Part shown: piece after piece, positions 44,751-53,205 of the stretch
Layout of the letters: every line of letters begins with the position of its first letter
How positions within the stretch are numbered: the first letter of the stretch is position 1
Source of the DNA: Deinococcus piscis
GTDB lineage: Bacteria > Deinococcota > Deinococci > Deinococcales > Deinococcaceae
Direction: 5' to 3'
DNA length: 64,000 bases
Assembly: GCF_014653275.1 (NCBI RefSeq)
Contig: NZ_BNAL01000002.1
Location: forward strand, 123,569-187,568
The notes under the pieces: model-generated
Database searches by the model: none
Told to the model about the DNA's origin: nothing
What the model saw: only the letters and a program-made list of their open reading frames with translations
Translations under genes and position numbers: made by a program

Positions 44751-46495
44751 TCGCGGGCCGTCGCGGGGGCAGCCACCGCCTCACCGTAAGCCTGATGAAC
44801 CAGCGCTTCCACCTCGGCGGCGGTGCCCAGCGTCAGTGCCTGAGCCGCCACCTCACGGGCCTGGCCCAGGTCCAGATTCAGCAGCTGCTCACGGCGGGAC
44901 AGCAGGGCGGGGGCGCTCATGCTCAGCTCGGTCACGCCCATACCCACCAGCAGCGGCATCGCCAGGCGGTCACCGGCCATCTCACCACAGACGCCGACCC
45001 AGCGGCCATGCTTGCGGGCGCCCTCACAGGTCAGCGCAATCATTTTCAGAACGCTGGGGTTCAGCGGCTGATACAGACCCGACACCTGCTCATTCATGCG
45101 GTCAGCAGCCATCGCATAGCCGATCAGGTCGTTGCTGCCCACCGAGAAGAATTCAGCTTCCTGGGCAAATGTTTCGGCCAGCACAGCGGCGGCGGGCACT
45201 TCAATCATCATGCCCAGCGGGATGTGCTCGGCCACCGCCACGCCTTCGGTCTGCAAGCGGGCGCGCTCCTCTTCCAGCAGGCTGCGGGCCTCACGGAATT
45301 CTTCCATGGTCGCCACCATCGGAAACATAATCTTGAGGTTGCCATACACGCTGGCCCGCAGCAGTGCCCGCAGCTGCACCCGGAAAATATCTGGCCGCGC
45401 CAGACACAGCCGAATGGCCCGGAAGCCCATGAAGGGGTTTTCCTCTTCCGGTAGGTTCAGATAGGGCGCGGCCTTGTCCCCGCCGATATCCAGCGTGCGG
45501 ATAATCACCGGCTTGCCAGCCATCCCCTCCAGCACCTGCCGGTAGGCCGCGAACTGCTCTTCCTCGGTGGGCAGACGGTCCTGGGCCATGTACAGAAATT
45601 CCGTGCGGTACAGGCCCACACCTTCCGCGCCGTACTCCAGGGCAATGGGGAGGTCGCCGGGACTGCCGATGTTGGCGGCCAGCTCGATGCGCTCACCATC
45701 GCGGGTGCGGCCCTCAGTGCCCACCAGCGCCAGCAGTCGTTCGCGGCGCTCGGCGTACACCTGGGCGCGGGTCTGGGCTTCGGCCAGGGCACTTTCACCG
45801 GGCTCCACCAGCACGCGGCCCAGTTCACCGTCCACGATGAGGGGAGTGCCACTGGCCAGCGTGAGCGCCGCTTCGCCGGCACCCACCACCGCCGGGAGTC
45901 CCAGCCCCCGCGCCATGATGGCCGAGTGGCTGGTGCGCCCGCCTACTGCCGTGACAATCCCGCGCACCAGACTGCGGTCCAGAGCCGCCGTGTCGCTCGG
46001 CGTTAGGTCATGCGCCACCAGCACCGCTGGCTCCCGCAAGTCGCCCAGCGAAGTCAGCGGACGCCCTAGTAGGTGCGCCAGAACGCGGTTGCGTACATCG
46101 CGCAGGTCAGCGGCCCGCTCGCGCATGTATTCGTCTTCCATCGTCTCGAAGACCGCGATAAAGGTATCTGATACCTGGCTCAGGGCCGTTTCGGCGCTTT
46201 GCCCCTGCTGAAGACCAGCCTCGACCTGCTCCAGCAGTTCGGGGTCGTCCAGCATCAGCAGGTGTGCGTCAAAGATTTCGGCGTGCTCCTCACCCAGCTT
46301 CTGGGCGGTGCGGCCACGCAGGTCACCCAGCTCGGCGCGGCTCTTGGCCAGGGCGTCTGCAAAGCGCTGGCTCTGCTCAGCAGCGTCCGCGCCTGCGGTC
46401 TGCGCTTCAAAAGTGAGGTCCGGGGGACGCAGCACAAAAGCTGGCCCAATCCCCAGCCCCGGAGAAGCGGCAATCCCTGTCAGGCGGCGGGCCAC
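44747..46495 (-). CDS. ptsI: phosphoenolpyruvate-protein phosphotransferase, PTS enzyme I (PtsI)
   Basis: Enzyme I passes phosphate from PEP to HPr. The 582-residue protein has LTGIAASPGLGIG at the start and the phosphorylated His in GGRTSHSAIMARGLGLPAVVG. The PEP-binding barrel motifs LYRTEFLYM, RTLDIGGDK, NPFMGFRAIRLCL, GMMIEVPAA and FFSVGSNDLIGYAMAADR follow. The start is uncertain. An AGGAGG (46515-46510, minus strand) lies 8 nt from CTG 46501 and 14 nt from GTG 46495; the GTG was used. No ATG fits in this frame after the end of ptsH. Confidence 0.94.
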   Translation of the reverse strand: MARRLTGIAASPGLGIGPAFVLRPPDLTFEAQTAGADAAEQSQRFADALAKSRAELGDLRGRTAQKLGEEHAEIFDAHLLMLDDPELLEQVEAGLQQGQSAETALSQVSDTFIAVFETMEDEYMRERAADLRDVRNRVLAHLLGRPLTSLGDLREPAVLVAHDLTPSDTAALDRSLVRGIVTAVGGRTSHSAIMARGLGLPAVVGAGEAALTLASGTPLIVDGELGRVLVEPGESALAEAQTRAQVYAERRERLLALVGTEGRTRDGERIELAANIGSPGDLPIALEYGAEGVGLYRTEFLYMAQDRLPTEEEQFAAYRQVLEGMAGKPVIIRTLDIGGDKAAPYLNLPEEENPFMGFRAIRLCLARPDIFRVQLRALLRASVYGNLKIMFPMVATMEEFREARSLLEEERARLQTEGVAVAEHIPLGMMIEVPAAAVLAETFAQEAEFFSVGSNDLIGYAMAADRMNEQVSGLYQPLNPSVLKMIALTCEGARKHGRWVGVCGEMAGDRLAMPLLVGMGVTELSMSAPALLSRREQLLNLDLGQAREVAAQALTLGTAAEVEALVHQAYGEAVAAPATARE

Positions 46496-46556
46496 GTCCA
46501 GCGCAGTCGCCTCCTGAGCAGGGCTACGGGTAATGGCCTGCTCGTTGGAAAGTGGC

Positions 46557-46826
46557 TCAGGCACGCTGCGCCAGGCCCTGGTCCACGAGCGCTTGCCCCA
46601 CGGTGTCCAGAGCCTGCTGGGCGTCGTCACCTTCGGCACGCAGGGCAAATGCACTGCCTTTGGTCAGGCCCATGCTCAGCACACTCATCAGGCTCTTGAG
46701 GTTCACGGCTTTTTCACCGGCCACCAGCTTAAGGTCAGCCGCAAAGGGCGTAGCCGCCTTCACCACTGCCGAAGCGGGGCGGGCGTGCAGGCCGTGCTCG
46801 TCGGTCACGATAAAGTTCTGTTCCAT
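46557..46826 (-). CDS. ptsH: PTS phosphocarrier protein HPr (PtsH)
   Basis: HPr carries phosphate between enzyme I and the PTS permease. The 89-residue protein has the active-site His14 in HGLHARPAS and a Ser45-containing KSLMSVLSMG block, equivalent to the regulatory Ser46 of Gram-positive HPr. The ATG is 6 nt after TATGCT (46838-46833, minus strand) with no Shine-Dalgarno sequence, so the operon mRNA is probably leaderless. It is the first gene of ptsH-ptsI-nagA-nagB-II. Confidence 0.95.
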   Translation of the reverse strand: MEQNFIVTDEHGLHARPASAVVKAATPFAADLKLVAGEKAVNLKSLMSVLSMGLTKGSAFALRAEGDDAQQALDTVGQALVDQGLAQRA

Positions 46827-46874
46827 GCGCCGAGCATAGCGCAGGGCTGGCAGGAGCTCTAGGACACCCTGTAT

Positions 46875-46932
46875 ACCCTTTCTATAGAAACGGCAGCTGC
46901 AAAATGCGCCTCTGCCCTTCTATGGAAAGGGC
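46875..46932 (-). promoter_or_regulatory. two related palindromes upstream of ptsH (candidate operators)
   Basis: TTTCTATAGAAA at 46879-46890 is a perfect 12-bp palindrome. On the minus strand TTTCCATAGAAGGG occurs at about 46928-46915, and TTTCTATAGAAAGGG at 46890-46876. The two copies share TTTCYATAGAA plus GGG and lie 37 bp apart, in the promoter region of the ptsH operon. The second copy is also flanked by GCCCTT/AAGGGC. A dimeric sugar-responsive regulator binding both sites is the simplest reading. Confidence 0.65.
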
Positions 46933-46983
46933 GCCCAACGCATGCAGGCACCTGGCCTGACAGTGCTCAGCCACCCTTCAGAC

Positions 46984-47013
46984 GAAAACCGGCCCCCAGG
47001 GAGGAGAGCCGGT
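46984..47013 (-). terminator. probable intrinsic terminator of the PTS EIICBA gene
   Basis: ACCGGC and GCCGGT form a 6-bp stem 22 bp after the EIICBA stop, followed on the minus strand by TTTTCG. It separates the permease gene from the ptsH operon downstream. Confidence 0.55.
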
Positions 47014-47034
47014 CCAGGTAGAGAAGCCAGAAGG

Positions 47035-49200
47035 TTAGTGGATGCGGACGCGTCCCTCGCCGTCCAGCTCTACGCGTTGGCTGTCATCCAGGTTGGTGAA
47101 CAGCACCGGCGTCACCAGGCTGGGCACACGGCTGCGGATGGCGTTCAGATCAGCGCGCAGCAGGGTTTGACCTGCCGTCACGCGGTCACCTTGCTTGACC
47201 AGCGGCACGAAGCCCTCGCCCTGCAAGTTCACGGTATCAACGCCCACGTGAACCAGCACTTCGAGGCCATTGTCGGCCCGCAGGCCGATAGCGTGATGGG
47301 TGGGGAACAGCGTGACCACTTCGCCGGTCACAGGACTCCGCACTTCGCCGCTGTCAGGCTCAATAGCAAAGCCCTGACCCATCATGCCGCTGCTGAACAC
47401 TTCGTCAGGCACGGCGCTCAGGGGCACCATGCGGCCACTCAGGGGCATCACCCAGTCGCTGGGCAGGCCAGGAAGAGAGGCGCTGACTGGGTCCTGGGTA
47501 GGCACCAGCCGAGGCGCAGCAACAGGCTGGGATACGGCTTGTTGGGGTACAGCTGGCTGCGGGACAACAGCGGCAGGCGTGGCCGTGACAGGGGCGCTCA
47601 TGGGAGCAGCCACTGGGGCCGCAGTGTAGCCGCCCTCGGCAATCACTTGCTGCATGGTTTCCTTGATGCGGTCTGAGCGGGTGCCATACACCGCCTGCAC
47701 CGAGTTGCCCATTTCCAGCACACCGGCAGCGCCGAGCTGCTGCAAGCGGGCCTTGCTCACCTGTGATTTGTCATTGACCGTCACGCGCAGCCGGGTGATG
47801 CAGGCGTCCAAGTTCTGAATGTTGTTCGGGCCGCCAAAAGCACGCAGAATTTCTACCGCTTCCTCGCGCTCGCCCGACGGAACCACAGCGGGGCCAGCAG
47901 CCACGGCTTCTGCCTCTTCGACCTCGCGGCCAGGGGTTGCCAGATTCATCTTGCGAATCAGGAAGCGGAAAACGGTGTAATAGATGGCAGCAAAGGCCAG
48001 ACCGAACAGCGGCACCAAGATGGCGTTGGTGCTCTTGGGCCACAGCAGCATGTAATCAATAAAGCCACCCGAGAAGGTAAATCCGGCGTGAACATTGAAC
48101 ATGTGCATCAGCATGAAGCTCAGACCGGTCATGGCTGCGTGGAACACATACAGCACCGGAGCCACAAACATAAATGCGAACTCGATGGGTTCGGTAATCC
48201 CGGTCAGGAACGAGGTCAGCGCTGCCGAAACCATGATGCCGCCCACGGCTGCCTTGCGCTCTGGGCGAGCTTCTTGATAGATGGCGAGCGCAGCAGCGGG
48301 CAAAGCGTAGCCCATGATGGGGAAGAAGCCGGTCATGAAAGTGCCAGCAGAGCGGTCCCCGGCCAGGTAGCGCGTCATGTCCCCGTGAACAATCTCGCCG
48401 GTGGCCGGGTTGGTGTACTCACCCGCGATGAACCAGAACGGCTGATACCAGATGTGGTGCAGCCCGAAAGGAATCAGCAAACGGTTGATGAACCCGAACA
48501 GGCCAGCAGCCAGCGTGGGCTGCTCATTGACAGCAAAGTTGGAAAAGGCATTCAGCGCCTGCTGCACGGGCGGCCACAGAAAGGTCAGCGCAATGCCCAG
48601 GAAGATGGCCGAGGCCGCCGTCACAATCGGCACAAAGCGGCGACCTGCAAAAAAGCCCAGCCACTGCGGCAACCGGATGTCCTTGTAGCGGTTGTACAGC
48701 CACGCCGCCAGAATGCCCATGATGATGCCGCCGAACACGCCGGTTTGCAGGGTGGGAATACCCAGCACGTTGGCGTATCCGCCGGGCTGGTTTTCCTTGG
48801 CTGCTGCAAACGCTTCGGCGTCGCCCAGGCCCAACCAGGCACTCATGGTGGAATTCATCACCAAGAAGCCCACCAGTGCGGCCAGCGCGGCCACACCCGC
48901 GCCACCACTGAGGCCCACGGCCACACCCATCGCAAAGATGATAGGCAGATTGCCGAAAATGACGTCGGACGCGCCGACCATCAGCTTGCCTACGAAGTGC
49001 AGCCATTCAGGAATAGAGTCGTACCAGGTATACGATTTGTCGTTGAGGGCTGCGCCGAGGCCCAGCAAAATACCCGCCGCCGGCAAAACGGCTACCGGAA
49101 GCATCAGGGCCTTGCCGATTTCCTGTAAGCGGCTAAAGGCGCTCTGGCGCGGCTGAGGAGGGGGCGGTGCAGCTGTGAGCTGCGGAGAAGATTGGGTCAT
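47035..49200 (-). CDS. PTS glucose / N-acetylglucosamine permease, EIICBA
   Basis: A 721-residue PTS permease in the order IIC-IIB-IIA. IIC (about 20-420) has about ten membrane segments with HHIWYQPFWFIAGEYT and TGITEPIEFAFMF. IIB (about 440-520) has the phosphorylated Cys467 in NLDACITRLRV. IIA (about 570-715) has FPTHHAIGL and LVHVGVDTV with the active His. A long Pro/Ala-rich linker joins IIB and IIA. Glucose and GlcNAc permeases share this layout; the adjacent nagA and aminosugar isomerase favour GlcNAc. The ribosome binding site is AAAGGA. It is transcribed towards ptsH. Confidence 0.92.
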   Translation of the reverse strand: MTQSSPQLTAAPPPPQPRQSAFSRLQEIGKALMLPVAVLPAAGILLGLGAALNDKSYTWYDSIPEWLHFVGKLMVGASDVIFGNLPIIFAMGVAVGLSGGAGVAALAALVGFLVMNSTMSAWLGLGDAEAFAAAKENQPGGYANVLGIPTLQTGVFGGIIMGILAAWLYNRYKDIRLPQWLGFFAGRRFVPIVTAASAIFLGIALTFLWPPVQQALNAFSNFAVNEQPTLAAGLFGFINRLLIPFGLHHIWYQPFWFIAGEYTNPATGEIVHGDMTRYLAGDRSAGTFMTGFFPIMGYALPAAALAIYQEARPERKAAVGGIMVSAALTSFLTGITEPIEFAFMFVAPVLYVFHAAMTGLSFMLMHMFNVHAGFTFSGGFIDYMLLWPKSTNAILVPLFGLAFAAIYYTVFRFLIRKMNLATPGREVEEAEAVAAGPAVVPSGEREEAVEILRAFGGPNNIQNLDACITRLRVTVNDKSQVSKARLQQLGAAGVLEMGNSVQAVYGTRSDRIKETMQQVIAEGGYTAAPVAAPMSAPVTATPAAVVPQPAVPQQAVSQPVAAPRLVPTQDPVSASLPGLPSDWVMPLSGRMVPLSAVPDEVFSSGMMGQGFAIEPDSGEVRSPVTGEVVTLFPTHHAIGLRADNGLEVLVHVGVDTVNLQGEGFVPLVKQGDRVTAGQTLLRADLNAIRSRVPSLVTPVLFTNLDDSQRVELDGEGRVRIH

Positions 49201-49751
49201 TACAGATTCCTTTCAGAGCTGAGGACACGGAGGGGACCGGTCAGCTCGGCAGAAGTAAAAAAGACTGGTGCCTGCAATTATGCCCGGAAAATCGGGGGAG
49301 TGGAGCTTGACTGCCAAAAGCGGTACCAGCAGTCTCTACAGCGACCATGACCCGCTGCATGACCCCAGCAATCCGGCCAAACAACGACCATTCCTAAACC
49401 CAGCCAGCAACACACTCTTTTTGCCGTTTTACAGACGCTCTACAGTGCTCCAAAACAACAGGCAAGTCCGGTTCCAACGCACCTCCCATAGTGTCTACGA
49501 GGGATTTTGGGGACGTATCCGGTGACGGGGCCAGTAAAGGCCCACCACACTCGGCAAACTCACTTTGCCGAAAACATGAAGGTTGTGTCAAGAAAATGTC
49601 AGCCAGGCCGCTTTCGTCTTGCGCCGTATTGGGCACAAGTGATTGCTGATTGAATAGTTTTTTGAAAATTGCCCTCGCACATGCTACGCTTGGAGATCGG
49701 GCCACATTTTTTCTCATGTTGCTCAGAGAACCAAGCAGCAAGATATGCGCC
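49201..49751. other. 550-bp intergenic region with promoter and inverted repeat
   Basis: No gene is supported. On the right side a plus-strand promoter reads TTGAAA (49662-49667), a 17-bp spacer and TACGCT (49685-49690), serving the downstream lipoprotein gene. CGGCAAA and TTTGCCG (49552-49570) form a perfect 7-bp inverted repeat with a 5-nt loop, about 90 bp before that promoter. The left part is the upstream region of the minus-strand PTS permease, where no clear promoter boxes could be assigned. Confidence 0.6.
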
Positions 49752-50243
49752 ATGAAGAAGATTGTTCTGATGATGATGGCCAGCACGGCCCTGATGGCCT
49801 GCGCTCCGACCGACACCAAGACCACTACCTCGACCACGACCACCGTGGCTAGCGACACCACCACCGAAGTCGCCAGTGAAACCACCACCACTGAAGTGGC
49901 CAGCGACACCACGACCACTGTGGCCAGCGACGCCACCGTCAGCGGCACCATGGCCAACGACGACAACGCCAATGTGGCTGACGAAGTTGACATGGCTGCT
50001 GGCGACGGCATCGAAGGCACCGTGGAGAGCTGGGACGCCACTGGCCGCACCTTCACCATGATGGAAGGTGACAAAAGCTACACCGTCGTCGTGACCGACG
50101 CCACCCAGTACATGGACGGCGAGCAGGCCTGGGACGTAGACGGCTTTTACGGTGAAGACCGCATGGGCCAAGAAATCGCTGTAGAAGGCGAAGTGGACAG
50201 CGCCACCAACACCATCACCGCTACCAAGATCACCCGCTACTAA
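49752..50243 (+). CDS. lipoprotein with Thr-rich repeat tether and DUF5666-like domain
   Basis: A 163-residue predicted lipoprotein; the lipobox LMACA ends near residue 15. Residues about 18-75 are a low-complexity Thr/Val/Ala/Ser tether built from imperfect copies of VASDTTTTE. The C-terminal 80 residues (GIEGTVESWDATGRTFTM...YTVVVTDATQY...VEGEVDSATNTITATKI) look like a small beta-barrel of the DUF5666/OB type. No function is known. An in-frame ATG near 49716 could start a longer form, but ATG 49752 begins exactly at the signal peptide. It is a single gene with its own promoter and terminator. Confidence 0.75.
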   Translation: MKKIVLMMMASTALMACAPTDTKTTTSTTTTVASDTTTEVASETTTTEVASDTTTTVASDATVSGTMANDDNANVADEVDMAAGDGIEGTVESWDATGRTFTMMEGDKSYTVVVTDATQYMDGEQAWDVDGFYGEDRMGQEIAVEGEVDSATNTITATKITRY

Positions 50244-50265
50244 GCGGCAGCTAGATTGGTTGCTG

Positions 50266-50295
50266 GCCCTCCGGGAAATCGGGGGGCATTTTTTT
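50266..50295 (+). terminator. intrinsic terminator of the Thr-rich lipoprotein gene
   Basis: GCCCTCC (50266-50272) pairs with GGGGGGC (50281-50287, one G-U pair), followed by ATTTTTTT. The spacing from the stop codon is about 22 bp. Confidence 0.85.
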
Positions 50296-50344
50296 GGCTT
50301 GCAGGACCCTAAAGCCGTTCTAGGCTGCTCAGATTTGCAAGGTC

Positions 50345-50386
50345 ACACAGAGTGATGAAGGGGAAAACCCTTGCGTCACTCTGTGT
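50345..50386. repeat. 42-bp nested palindrome
   Basis: ACACAGAGTGA and TCACTCTGTGT are a perfect 11-bp inverted repeat around a 20-bp centre that itself contains AAGGG-GAAAA-CCCTT. It has no T-run, so it is not a normal terminator. It lies in the 430-bp gap between the Thr-rich lipoprotein and the BASS transporter, which contains nothing else I can identify apart from the terminator at 50266-50295. Confidence 0.6.
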
Positions 50387-50673
50387 TCCGTCATGCCTGA
50401 CATTTTGACTGGCTTTGACCGCGGGCAAGATGTGCCTCTTTTCGTCAACTGTCCAGCCTCTTCTCTTGACGTCACCAAAGTATTGGAGGCGGCGTAGCCG
50501 GTACGCCTTCAATGCTGCATAATGGGCACACCACCACAGTTCACTTTTTTGGCAGCCCTCTGCATTAAATGCTGCGATTTTTAGCCGAAATGGCGGCAAC
50601 CCTCAACCCCAAGCCACCGTCCACGGGCCTCCAGTTTATTGCTGCACCCACCTCACCTTCCGGAGGAGAATCT

Positions 50674-51678
50674 ATGACCGCACCTGAAGTCTTATCAGCA
50701 CCTGGCCGCGCCGAACGCTTGGCAGTCACCTTATTTCCGCTGCTGGTCATCATCGGAGGACTGGTAGGATATCTGCAATCAGACACATTCAAGCCGCTGG
50801 GAACAGTCATTCCCTGGGGTCTGGGCCTGATCATGTTCTTTATGGGAGCCACGCTCACGGCACCGGACTTTGCGCGAATCGCTCGCCGGCCCCTGGTCAT
50901 GGCAGGCGGAGTGGCGGCGCAGTACATCATCATGCCCCTGCTCGGCTGGGCCGTGGCCCGCGCCCTCAACCTCCCGCCCGAGCTGGCGGCTGGAGTTATT
51001 TTGCTGGGCTGCGTTCCCGGCGGCACCGCGTCCAACGTAGTGACCTATCTGGCACGCGGTGATGTGGCCCTGTCGGTTTCGCTGACCACAGCGTCTACCC
51101 TGCTTGCGCCTATCATGACCCCTCTGCTGACGCTCTGGCTGATGGGCGAAGCCACCGAAGTCGGCTTTGCCACGCTGATGTTGTCTATCGTCAAGACCGT
51201 ACTATTGCCGGTCATTCTGGGTGTGGTCACACGGACCTTCTTTGCACGGGGCATGGAGGCGGTGCAGCCCCTGCTGCCCTGGCTAACCACGGCTACCATC
51301 GGTCTGATTGTGGCGGTCATCGTGGCAGGTTCAGCAGAGCGGCTGGCGACTGCTGGCCTGCTGGTTCTGGTTGCAGTGGTGCTGCACAACGGCCTGGGCC
51401 TGTTGCTGGGCTATCTGGTCGGGCGGATGATGGGGCTCAGTGTCGCTGCGCAGCGCACCATGGCCATTGAGGTCGGCATGCAGAACTCGGGCCTGGCCGC
51501 TTCGCTCTCTACGCTTCACTTCTCGCCTCTCGCCGCCCTGCCTGCTGCTGTGGCCGCCGTGTGGCACAACCTCTCAGGGGCCATGCTGGCTGCCTACTTT
51601 GCGCGCCAGCCACTACCCGAAGAACCCCGTACTGGAGAGCACGGAGAGACGGTGCCCGCCACGCCACCACTCAGTTAG
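50674..51678 (+). CDS. bile acid:sodium symporter (BASS) family transporter
   Basis: A 334-residue membrane protein with about ten hydrophobic segments. It carries BASS-family landmarks: GLIMFFMGATLT near residue 50, the crossover CVPGGTASNVVTYLARGDVALSV, and IEVGMQNSGLAASL. Such proteins import organic anions (bile acids, pantoate, pyruvate and others) with sodium. No neighbouring enzyme indicates the substrate. ATG 50674 is chosen for its GGAGGAG ribosome binding site; longer readings lack support. Confidence 0.9.
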   Translation: MTAPEVLSAPGRAERLAVTLFPLLVIIGGLVGYLQSDTFKPLGTVIPWGLGLIMFFMGATLTAPDFARIARRPLVMAGGVAAQYIIMPLLGWAVARALNLPPELAAGVILLGCVPGGTASNVVTYLARGDVALSVSLTTASTLLAPIMTPLLTLWLMGEATEVGFATLMLSIVKTVLLPVILGVVTRTFFARGMEAVQPLLPWLTTATIGLIVAVIVAGSAERLATAGLLVLVAVVLHNGLGLLLGYLVGRMMGLSVAAQRTMAIEVGMQNSGLAASLSTLHFSPLAALPAAVAAVWHNLSGAMLAAYFARQPLPEEPRTGEHGETVPATPPLS

Positions 51679-51736
51679 AGATAGAGATTTACCCTACCCT
51701 ACTCGCCGCCCGGCACGGTCCCTGACAGCCTTCCGC

Positions 51737-52447
51737 TCAGAGGGTCTGTGCCGGGCGGACCCCTTCGACCCAACGCTGACCATCTTCCAACTCTTCCAGT
51801 TTCCAGACTGGAATCACGGCCTTGACATGCTCAATCAGCCAGTCCACGGCTTCCAGGGCAGCGCGGCGGTGAGGACTGCCCACGCCAATCACGATGCTGG
51901 CCTCGGCGGGATGCAGGCGGCCCGTGCGGTGGGCCAGATACACGGCCAAGTCGCCGTCTTCGCCGCCAAAGCGTTCGCGTGCCTGTGCCGCCACATCGCG
52001 AAGCACCCGCTCAGCCATGCTGACGTAAGCTTCGTATTCAATCAGCGTGACTGTCTGGCCCCGGTTGGGCGAGCGCACTGTCCCGACAAAATAACTTTGT
52101 GCGCCGTAACGGGGGCGCACCAGAAACTGCTCGGCGGCCTGCAAACTCAGGGGGTCGGCAGTCACCTGTGCGGAGGTCAGCTCTCCGGCCTGCTCGCCCG
52201 ATCCACCGGCTACCGGCGGCAAAAAGGCCACTTCATCTCCTGCTTGGAGGGGCGTGTCCGGCGTAGCGTAGCTCTCATTCACAGCGGCCATGCAGCCGCT
52301 CAAATCCAGACCGCGTCCCTCCAACTGCTGGGCCAGGTCACGCACGGTAGACCCAGCAGGCACTTGCACGCTGAATTCCGGCTGCGGCACTTGGCGGCTG
52401 AGGTGGGCAAACAGCAGCACCTGGACGGTCAGTGGCGTGGAAGTCAT
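51737..52447 (-). CDS. MoaD-MoaE fusion, molybdopterin synthase (MoaX-like)
   Basis: A 236-residue fusion of the small and large molybdopterin synthase subunits. Residues 1-82 are a ubiquitin-like MoaD ending in PPVAGG (Gly81-Gly82), the group that must be thiocarboxylated. Residues about 95-236 are MoaE with FVGTVRSPNRG, HRTGRLHPAE and HVKAVIPVWKLE, containing the catalytic lysines. For activity the chain probably has to be cut after Gly82, as described for mycobacterial MoaX. ATG 52447 was chosen because TACAAT (52460-52455, minus strand) lies exactly 7 nt upstream; the ATG at 52456 would overlap that -10 box. Confidence 0.92.
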   Translation of the reverse strand: MTSTPLTVQVLLFAHLSRQVPQPEFSVQVPAGSTVRDLAQQLEGRGLDLSGCMAAVNESYATPDTPLQAGDEVAFLPPVAGGSGEQAGELTSAQVTADPLSLQAAEQFLVRPRYGAQSYFVGTVRSPNRGQTVTLIEYEAYVSMAERVLRDVAAQARERFGGEDGDLAVYLAHRTGRLHPAEASIVIGVGSPHRRAALEAVDWLIEHVKAVIPVWKLEELEDGQRWVEGVRPAQTL

Positions 52448-52567
52448 GGCAGCCATTGTAGGGGCGGCGGGGGTCCCCGCCTGTAACTCCCGTCTGCCCA
52501 AAGCCCTCTTTATGGGACCGCTCTGCCTGTGACAGAGTGGTGCCACCCCCCACTTTATAAAGGGTGC

Positions 52568-53119
52568 ATGAAGTGGATGGTTCGACTGATGGCTGCGGGG
52601 CTGGTGACACTAGGCGCAGCGCAGGCCCAAACCGTGGCCGCACCCGCACAACTGGCTCCGGTGCAGCGTGGCTGGAACTCCTGCGCTCCACATGAACGCG
52701 GGCAACTGACCTACAGCGCTGGCCGCCGGCAGATTCTGATTCCGCAGGAATACTCGGTCTGGCTGCGGCAATACGCCCAGGCTGAAGGCGTCCCTGAAGC
52801 CCTGCTGTTCTCGCTGGTCTGGCATGAGTCGGGCTTCTGTCAAAATGCCGTCTCGTACGCTGGTGCCATTGGCCTGGGGCAACTGATGCCAGCTACAGCC
52901 CAGGGCCTGGGCGTCAATCCCTACAACGCCCAGCAAAATCTCTGGGGCACTGCCCGCTATCTGCGCCAGCAGTACCAGCGGTTTGGACGCACCGAACTGG
53001 CGCTGGCCGCTTACAACGCCGGTCCTGGCCGGGTGGCCTCCTGCAACTGTGTGCCCAACATCACCGAGACCCGCAACTACGTGAGCAATATCGTGCGGAT
53101 GTACCGCTCCTTCGGCTAA
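52568..53119 (+). CDS. secreted lytic transglycosylase (SLT / lysozyme-like domain)
   Basis: A 183-residue secreted peptidoglycan lyase. A signal peptide (about residues 1-21, ending AAQA) is followed by a short linker and an SLT domain: the catalytic Glu in LVWHESGF, then AGAIGLGQLMPATA and ALAAYNAGPGRV. It cleaves the glycan strand with formation of anhydro-muramic acid. A CxC pair near the C-terminus is unusual but may bind or form a disulfide. The ATG is 6 nt after TATAAA (52556-52561), probably leaderless. It is divergent from the MoaD-MoaE gene. Confidence 0.9.
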   Translation: MKWMVRLMAAGLVTLGAAQAQTVAAPAQLAPVQRGWNSCAPHERGQLTYSAGRRQILIPQEYSVWLRQYAQAEGVPEALLFSLVWHESGFCQNAVSYAGAIGLGQLMPATAQGLGVNPYNAQQNLWGTARYLRQQYQRFGRTELALAAYNAGPGRVASCNCVPNITETRNYVSNIVRMYRSFG

Positions 53120-53205
53120 GCCCCGGCCCCACTCCTCCCTTGACCTTCTCTTGAGCCAAGTGCCGGCCCCAGCGGCATTTCATCCGCCTGCAAGCGGGGT
53201 GGAGC

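Noticed and set aside
50309..50599. 96-codon minus-strand frame in the lipoprotein-BASS gap
   Set aside because: No recognised domain, no ribosome binding site or -10 box; it also crosses the nested palindrome. Possibly a decayed fragment, but not supportable.
50400..50673. Riboswitch upstream of the BASS transporter
   Set aside because: I looked for TPP, SAM and preQ1-like conserved cores and found none; only a normal ribosome binding site and the palindrome are present.
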